From: Posidonia oceanica
Taxonomy: Eukaryota; Streptophyta; Magnoliopsida; Alismatales; Posidoniaceae
Assembly (NCBI GenBank): GCA_037176725.1
Contig: JAZBRS010000020.1
Coordinates: 97,110,501-97,174,500, forward strand
DNA: 64,000 nt
Direction of reading: 5' to 3'
The translations under genes and the position numbers were made by a program. Positions 56,897 through 64,000 of this stretch are shown here, piece after piece. The notes beneath the pieces were generated by a model that was not told the origin of the DNA, did not search any database, and worked only from the letters and a program-made list of their open reading frames with translations. Numbering within the stretch: position 1 is the stretch's first letter; every line of letters starts with the position of its first letter.

Positions 56897-59666
56897 TTCG
56901 CCCTCGAAATTTACGAGGCGAAAAGCCAAGGGTACCAAGTTAGGACACCTCATTCACGATCCCAGACAACAAGCACAAAGATGCCGCCCAAAACTCGGGA
57001 TTAGTAGGGGAAATCTACACTCCATAAAGCCATCTCGCCTTACCAAAACCCTAAGCAATGCCAAGGACTCAACTCTCCTTGAGTCCAAACTCCACTAATC
57101 CCTGGAAACTGGTCCCTTAAGGATACAAAATCTCTAGCCACAAGCTCACCTCCATGTCTCCAGAGTCGCGGAGCATCCTGAGCCACTCTAGCAGACACGT
57201 AAATTCTAGGGATGCCCAGGTGCAATCAGATCCAACCAGCATTTGCTGCGCTTCTTTGATGCCCCACCTGATCAACAACAACTCCAACTTCACAGCATGT
57301 GCTCAGTAGCATCTCTCATCTCCTGAAATATCGCCTCCAATCCATGGCACGAGAGAAACTAGCATATAGAGACATGGCAAAACTCTTCTTAGATCAGGAG
57401 TGCACTAACAGATCAGTAAACCAGATGCTATCTGCCTCTAGGAATTGCTTCCTAGATCGACACCCAATCCGATCCAGAGCGCACCACCTCTGTGGCCAAC
57501 ACAAACCACAAGGGTCGGGCAGTTCCCTCTGCGGTTCTCCAACAGACGAGGACCACCAAGCACCACATTGCCTAACTGCAACAGGAACTCACCCAAACCC
57601 TAAGCCACAAGAATCACTGTTTCCAGTGAAACAACAACAACAAAAGGTAAGGACTACTCAGGAGTTAAACTCACACGAGCTCCAACTTGAAGCAACTCCC
57701 AACAATAGGGTCCAAACCAGCACGAGCTATTCCTCCTTCCTGCAACCCTGTCCACGGTGCCACTATCTTGGCGATACCACTACTGGATCTCCAAGAATAG
57801 TTCACATGAACCAGGAAACCATAGATCGAAGGAAAACACCTAGGATCACACCCAGCAGCTCGACTAGCGGCACCAACCAACAAGACGGGAGCCAACATCA
57901 CTGACTCACACCATCTCTGCCGCAAAACCTAGAAAATCAAAGGAGAGCAGACCTCTCCAGATCGAACAATACCACACCATCCGACCCACAAACAAGCAAG
58001 AGAACAAATGGGCCTCCTCAATAGGGCACCCCAAGAAAGCAAACTGGGTATCCCAATAGGACACCTAAACAGAAAAACAACCGGACATCCCCAACAGGAC
58101 ACCCAAACAGAGAACATCGGAGAAAGGGGTCTCCACCGTCCGAATAGCACTGAGCCACTCGAACCACCAACAATAAAGCCAACTGGGAATCCAACACAGG
58201 ATACCCCAAACAGTACACTAGGCTACGCCACTCTACGTCCAAGCCCCAAACAGAACGCACGGCTCAACCGCACGGCACCAAGGCGCGACTCACACGCGCA
58301 ACACCTCCCAGATAACTCTATCCTCGAACAGAGTATCCGGAACAACCACACACATCCAGGGACCCACCGAAGTCACCCGGAACCACGACAACAGCTATGG
58401 ACTCACTCAATTGCCCAGAAACCAACAACAAACCTCTGGGAAGCCTCACGCTTCACCCAGAAACCACACAGACATCTGGGAAGCCTCACACTTCACCCAA
58501 AAACCACACAGACATCTGGGAAGCCTCTCGCTTCACCCAGAAACAACAACCAACACCTGGGGACTCACTGCGTCACCCAGAGACAATACTGGAGGACGGA
58601 GCTGTAGGCACCCTACACACACATGACGACCATGACGACCGACCAGACACAATGACCAACAACCACAGCAAGGAACAACCAGCAAACAAATCAAATAATA
58701 AACAAAGGCAGGTAACCACAATCGTGGAGGGCCATACAAGGGACAGACAACCATTGCACTCCTCCCCTACGACAGGACAGAACCTACCCGGAAGCAACCA
58801 CACACATCTGGGAAGCCTTGTGCTTCACCCAGATGCGGCAACAGGAGGATGAAACCTCAGGCATCCTCCGCACCAACAACCAAACAAGCAACAACAAGCC
58901 ACAACAAATGTGGAGGTCACACGAGAGGAAGTCACCCACTGCACCTCCCCTTCCATAAACAAACACCCAACGGATGGCAGCAAAAACACACACGTCCTCT
59001 GGTTGGCTGATGTGGGGTGCCTAACCACCTTAAAAGGACCAAGGCACCACACAGCAAAAACCTATCAAGCATCAGTAGTAAAACCTACCTCTGCCCTCAC
59101 GCAATCATAGCGCTCCAGCTAGACTAGTACACACAGTGGACGTGCACACCCCAGGCAACACGATCCATCTGGCCTCACACACAACAGAGTCTCCTACCCT
59201 GCACACTAGCACTGAGTCTTGCCCAGAAAACAACTACCACCACTCCCACGGGCAACACGGTGCTCGATCCACGCCAAACTAGTGGACAACACCCAAAGCC
59301 ACGCTCCATGGAGTTGAAGAGCTCGAGCGAACCACTCCACATGAGTGAACGTAGCTTCGTGCTCTAACTGCTCCCTCAAAGCAGCTCCCAACAGACGGCG
59401 ATCTCAAAAACCAACCACTGGAAACATTCCAATAAGAAGTCGACGTCTACTTCCACAAGCAAGCAGACCGTCACTTCCAAGTTCCACGTGGTGCTCCATG
59501 AATCATCCTCGCCATCACTAGAGCTGGAGCCGAAGACACTCCTCAATGCCGCAAGCAAGAAGATCGAGAAAAATCAATAAAATCAAGGTGCAGGAATGCA
59601 TGATATGCAAAACTATGGAGTCACCTGACCAGACATTCCTAGGCTAGTGCTCCTAGTGAAACTAGT
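56897..59666 (-). other. Element B internal region, no pol
   Basis: 2.8 kb of cytosine- and adenine-rich (plus-strand) DNA. No protease, reverse transcriptase, RNase H or integrase motif is visible on either strand. Short minus-strand ORFs near the primer site (59376-59558, starting MLAALRSVFGSSSSDGEDD) might be the start of a degenerate gag, but no gag domain follows. It includes a repeat of about 40 bp (58436-58590) and a degenerate repeat around CAACAGGACACCC (58006-58110). Confidence 0.65.
58436..58590. repeat. ~40 bp tandem repeat in element B, about 4 copies
   Basis: Units read CTGGGAAGCCTCACGCTTCA, then CCCAGAAACCACACAGACAT, with variation. CTGGG and CCCAG within each unit can pair as a short hairpin. 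A further isolated copy occurs at about 58806-58837. Confidence 0.88.
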
Positions 59667-59678
59667 GCTCTGATACCA
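59667..59678 (-). promoter_or_regulatory. Element B primer-binding site (tRNA-iMet)
   Basis: The minus strand reads TGGTATCAGAGC, the exact complement of the 3' end of plant initiator Met tRNA, two bases from the 5' LTR edge. This fixes the minus orientation of element B. Confidence 0.9.
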
Positions 59679-59680
59679 AC

Positions 59681-60879
59681 TGTAATGACCTACCCAGTCG
59701 CTACCTCTCAACCTAGCTACAATTTTTTTTTCATTTTTATCTTTTATTAGCATTTATGAACTATAAAGCTAAATTCTCATAATACAATAAAGCAACAATA
59801 AATAAAGCTAATTTACTTACCTAGAAATCCTGATGTGTGGCAGCATGACTCCTCCTATGTGCACTAGCAAACGAACAGCACCTATCCTGCACCTGCGAAA
59901 ATATGCAAACCAAAGCACACGTGAGTGACTAGACAAAACGGTCACCCAGCACACACCCCACCTAAACCACTCAGCCAACAATGCTGAGGGAGCCGGCGTA
60001 AACACAGCACAGCAAACAAACACGGGCATCCCACCAGGATGCCACCACAGCACAATAGGGTAGCACAATATTGCCTAGCGAACAACAAAAATCAATAAAA
60101 CGTGCCTTTGAAATCATTGATCACTTTCCTTTTAAAATTATATGCATGCTCTTTCAAAATCTTAAAAGCAAACTTAAAATGGCCAATCTAGCCAAATCAA
60201 GCCCAAAACACAAAACCAACTCGCAGCCTGTTCCCATGCCCTCATTGGGCGGACCAGACGGCCAACAGCGCCTGAATGCCTCAATTGCATTCAGAACACA
60301 CAGCACAACGAACACAAAGCCAACCAAACATAGGGTCTCAATGGCCAAATAACAACGCCTCAAAAAGGAGGAAAACTCTAGGCCCAATATGGCCAAAACT
60401 CGGCAAAAGCCACCAAGCCACAAAAATAGGCAAAGCTTGAGGCCCAATACGGCCAAAACGAACCAAGCATGGCCCAAACGGGCACAAAAGAAAACCAACT
60501 AGTCATGTTGCCTAGTGCCCTAGCAACAGACCTAGCTTCAAGCAGTAGCCAAGGGCTCACCCCTGCAATTCATTGCACTGCCATGGACTCCCACCCTATG
60601 GGGGAGCATGCCCGTCACGACATCTCACACTAGATATGCCTCAAAAAGCAATCCCCAACCAGGAAAGCGGTCCACACACGAGACAAACCACAGGGCACGC
60701 CTAATACGGCACCCGCAAGCTTAGTGCTCTGAACCACTAGAAGTTCCTCACCCCTAGGCTCAACCAGCACCCACAAGTCTCGGTCCTTGTAACAAAAAAA
60801 GTATCACGCCCAACTACATAGGAGTATCATACTTCCCGAGTCCACTGCCACGATACCACTAGGTACGGCCAGCACCTCA
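59681..60879 (-). repeat. Element B 5' LTR, partial
   Basis: Starts TGTAATGACCTACCC and parallels 40860 to about 42057. It is interrupted at 60880 by the CACTA end; the remainder must lie beyond the window. Confidence 0.82.
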
Positions 60880-61116
60880 CACTATAAGAAAACTGGGCTT
60901 TAGCCATGGCCAAATTTCATGGCTAATACTAAAAAAGCCGTAGCTAAATCAATTTAGCCACGACTTTTAACCGTGGCGAAGCCCGTCGCTAAAAGCCCCG
61001 TATCTAAATTTTAGCCACGGCTTAGGCTGACCGTGGCTGATTTAGCCACGGTCTTCATCCATGGCTAATCTGTGGCAACAAAGGTATTATACTTGCATCA
61101 AGATCCATGGCCATGT
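60880..61116 (+). mobile_element. CACTA (En/Spm) DNA transposon end, partial
   Basis: Begins CACTATAAGAAAACTGGGC, a typical plant CACTA terminus, directly after TCA (possible 3 bp TSD, 60877-60879). The next 200 bp hold about ten subterminal motifs TTAGCCACGG or its complement CCGTGGCTAA in both orientations, the usual transposase-binding arrangement of this superfamily. The element is interrupted at 61117 by LTR B, so no transposase or second end is visible. Confidence 0.85.
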
Positions 61117-64000
61117 TGTAACACCTGGGAATTCATTTCCTTGTAATTGTGCTTGTTTAATGAATTCCTTGGCTTTGGTCGGGTGTTATTGGCCTTGCGG
61201 GCCCCACTTGAGTTGTTATGGGCCCCATCTGTGGTTTGTGTGGGTCTCCACCTGTGTTGTTGTGGTGGACTCCCACTTGTGGTGGTTGGTGGGACAGATT
61301 GTGGTCTAGTCCCTGTATTTCTCTCTCTCTTTCTCCCTCTCTTTTTCTCTCCCTTCCTCTCTCTCTCTCTCCCTCTCTCTCTCCCTCTCCCTCCTTCCCT
61401 CTCTCTCTCTCCTTCCCACCCTCTCCCCCTCTCCCCCTCACGTGCCCTCCCCCTCCTTTCTTCCCCCACACCTTTCCCCCTCACGCGCGTGCCCCCTTCC
61501 TTCCCCGCGCATGCAGATCATCCCCCCCTCTCCCTCGGCTCGTGCCCATTCCTCCTCCTCCCCTGTGCCCTAACCCTAGCCGGCAGGCATCCCTCCTTCT
61601 CCCCCTCTCCCCATTGATCTCTCCCCCTCCTTCCTTTCCCCTTCCTCCTCCTTTCCCCCTTCCTCTCCCTCCCGTCCTCTCCTTCCTCCTCCTCCTCTTC
61701 TCCTCTGTTGGCGGTTGTGGGTGGTGGCCGACATGCAGTGGCCGGCAGTGGTGCGGCGGCGAGCTCCGGACGTCGTCCCGATGGAGCAGTGTGCTCGGTG
61801 TGCGTGTGGATCGCCGGTGGACGGAGGTTGTCCCTCTGTCTCAAGGTACACGCCTCGCCTAGGAGCCTAAATATTTAGAATTTGCTTTGCATGTGTCCCT
61901 TGCCATGATTTGTATGTTATTATTTGAGTTTGGCAATTTTAGGAATTTATATGCATTTAGGCGAATTTATTTGGCTTCAGTAGGTTTATAGCTTGAATGT
62001 GGTTTTCCACTGTTTGATGAGGGTGTATGCTCTCAAACGGCTTGAATATGATTTTATTATGTGCCTTGCCATGTTTATATGCTATGGTAGAGGTTTGGTA
62101 ATTTTTAGAGATTTATTGTGGTTTTTTGCCGAATTTATGGCCCGAGCGGCTTAAATGCTAGAATTGTGGTTTCCCGGTGGATTTCCAGTGTTTTGGGCCT
62201 CGGATTGAGGCGATTGTGATATATTTGTGTTGCTCGAGCTGAGACGCTCATTTGCACGTGTTGTGTGCCTGGTTTGGCCCAGATTTGACATTGTTTTGGG
62301 GTTTTTATAGAAATTGACTTGAATATTGGATTTCCAGTGTTTTCTTGTGTAGCGGAATGCCACATTGAGGGTATGGTTGCATTCCTTGTTTTATTCCAGA
62401 GATTCTGGTATATGGCACGCTAGTTTTAGAGTTTGTTTCGAGCATTTGGGGTTTTAAGTTGGTTCTTTAAGTTTTCTGAACTGGCCTAGACGGAGCCCCG
62501 TTGGTAGAACGGAGTCCCGTTTTCCCTTGGTTCGGAGTTCTGTTTTCAAAACAGAGCCCTGTTGGTAGAACGGAGTCCCGTTTTCCCCTGGTCTGGAGTT
62601 CCGTTTTCGGAATGGAGCCCCGTTTTCCCCTGGTCCGGAGCACTGTTTTTGGGTAGAGCCACGTTTCCTATAGTGAAATGGAGCGCCGGTCCAAAACGGA
62701 GCCCCGTTCCATTGCTGAGTTGTGAACCTCTGCCTTGATCCCGCACTCCGGTGAATTTCGGCGTGCCGAATCAGAGGTTGAGTGTTTTCTCAGCGAATGT
62801 TTTCCAATGTGGTTTCCTCGGTTGGGTTTTTGGGCTTTTGTGCTTGGGCCTGTGATATTTGATAAATGTTTTCAAAGAGGTTTTTGAGGAAAATTATGAA
62901 TGGTTTGCAAATGGTTTTGCCGAGGTTTTCCGTGGCCGAAAATCTGGGAGTTGTGTTGGTTGGACCCAGGAATGCGACGGCGTTCCTGGTGTGTCACACA
63001 CTTTGCTTGGGTTGAGGTTTGGGGATCGGGGTGTTGGCCGTACCTAGCGGTATCGTGGCAGCGGACTCGGGAGGTATGATACTCCTGTATAGCTGGGCGT
63101 GATACCCTAGTTGTTACGGGCATCGGGACTCACCTTGTTTTGGGTGCCACCTGAGCCTAGGGGTTGGAGCCTCTAGTGGTTCGGGGCACTGGTGCTGGCT
63201 GAGCCTAGGGGTTGGAGCCTTTAGTGGTTTGGAGCACTGAGTTGAGGTCGCCGTATATTAGGCGTGCCCTGTGGTTTGTCTTGAGTGAGGACAGCTTGCT
63301 CAGTTGGGGTGAGTAGCTTTCCCTAGTGAGGGATTGCTTTTGAGGCGTCTCTAGTGATGAGATGCCGGGACGGACACGCTCCTCCATAGGGCTGGTGTTT
63401 GTGGCAGTGTAGTGAGCTACAGGGGTGAGTCCCTGGCTACTGCTTGAGACCAGATCGGTTGCTTGGCGCCAGGCAATACGATCAATTGTGGTTTTGTGCC
63501 CGTGGGGCTGTGTTTTGTTTATTGCTGGTCGTATTAGGCCTTGCGCTTTGCCTGAGTTTGGGCTTTGTGAGTTTTGCTGTGTTTGGGCCATATTGGGCCA
63601 GTTGCTTTCTGCCTGTGTATGGTGCGAGATCGTGGTTTGTGTTCTGGGCCGTATTTAGGCCAGATGTTTTCCCTCGCCTAGTTATGGTGTGTGGTTTTGG
63701 GTTTTTGAGGCTTTGGGCCGGTGGGCCATTATATTGTTTGTGATTTAGTTTTGCGAGGTATTTCCACTTTGTCTTGGCCAATGGGCTGAGTGTTTTCCCA
63801 GCCTGAGGGGTTGGAGGGTTTTGAGTGGTTTTGAGGTTTTGGGCCGGTGGGCCGTGGCTTTGTGAATTTATATTTCTGGAAACGCCACTCTTCCCCTGTT
63901 TTAGCTTGTGGGTTTTGGGAAGGGTGTTTTATTTAATTATATTGCTTGTTGTGGACCCAGATGTTGGGCTTTTACTGGTTGTGCCGTATTTGAGGTTTTA
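61117..64000 (+). mobile_element. LTR of family B, plus orientation, runs off window
   Basis: Starts TGTAACACCTGGGAATTC and follows 6133-9194 closely along its length, including the CT tract, the CGGAGYCCCG array (62487-62715) and the later GGGTTGGAGCC and GGGACGGACACGCTCC phrases. About 230 bp of the LTR should remain beyond 64000. CATGT at 61112-61116 would be the left TSD. Whether it is solo or part of a full element cannot be seen. ORFs in the pyrimidine tract are artefacts. Confidence 0.85.
62487..62715 (+). repeat. CGGAGYCCCG repeat array, second copy
   Basis: About five units of 40 bp with GTTTTCCCCTGGTCYGGAG, longer than the array at 7510-7680. Confidence 0.75.

Larger units (their letters stand above)
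40860..60879 (-). mobile_element. Element B: gypsy-derived non-autonomous element (LARD type), partial
   Basis: The 3' LTR lies in three pieces, 40860-42200, 48553-49048 and 55465-56875, totalling about 3.25 kb. It starts TGTAACAACCC and ends GGGTCTTACA. The internal region is 56876-59680. The 5' LTR starts at 59681 (TGTAATGACC) and is cut by a CACTA element at 60880. A perfect initiator-Met primer site sits at 59667-59678. Orientation is minus. The internal region is only 2.8 kb and shows no pol domain, so the element depended on proteins from relatives. The LTR is of the same family as the solo LTR at 6133-9194 but more diverged. Confidence 0.72.

Noticed and set aside
57299..58852. Plus-strand ORFs of 150-201 residues in element B
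   Set aside because: Opposite to the direction of the element, repeat-derived in part (CTGGG/CCCAG units), and without a recognised motif.

Overview
The window is nuclear DNA from a plant, most likely a flowering plant with a large, transposon-rich genome. Coding exons are interrupted by short AT-rich GT-AG introns, and almost everything else is nested LTR retrotransposons of plant type: Ty1/copia, a chromodomain Ty3/gypsy of Tekay/Del type, and Tat/Ogre-like elements with a tRNA-Arg primer site. A CACTA DNA transposon end is also present. There are no bacterial operons, rRNA, tRNA or CRISPR. I cannot name the species. All element boundaries come from reading terminal TG..CA, target-site duplications (TSDs), primer sites and polypurine tracts by eye, with no alignment software.

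Outer host layer. About 1180-2951 and 27968-29405 are two halves of one plus-strand pseudogene of the plant mobile-domain/Ulp1-protease type. A copia element (2952-27962, TSD TGCCA) sits inside its coiled-coil exon, and the reading frame is the same on both sides. Just downstream on the minus strand is a small decayed GRF zinc-finger gene (30461-30775).

First nest, 2952-27962. The copia element points to the minus strand and has lost gag, protease and the integrase core. It holds two later insertions. One is a 3.06 kb solo LTR of a family I call B (6133-9194, TSD TATAT). The other is a 17.1 kb Tat-like element I call A (10254-27358, TSD GTAGG), with LTRs of nearly 5 kb, a tRNA-Arg primer site and only a frameshifted gag, so it is non-autonomous (TR-GAG or LARD type).

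Second nest, 31143 to the window end. A Tat-like 3' LTR (element D, 31143-32574) and its internal DNA are broken by a 5'-truncated Tekay-like gypsy (element E, 33192 to about 39007). They are broken again by a gypsy-derived non-autonomous element B (40860 onward). B has an initiator-Met primer site, LTRs of about 3.2 kb and a repeat-rich internal region without pol. The 3' LTR of B received two giant LTRs in opposite orientation (A2, 42201-48552; C, 49049-55459, TSD GCATT). Its 5' LTR received a CACTA transposon at 60880, which in turn received another B LTR at 61117 that runs off the window.

No complete, intact protein-coding gene is visible. The most unusual material is inside the giant LTRs of A, A2 and C: a minisatellite built on one conserved core, a primer-site relic lying inside the LTR, and a block conserved between otherwise diverged LTRs.
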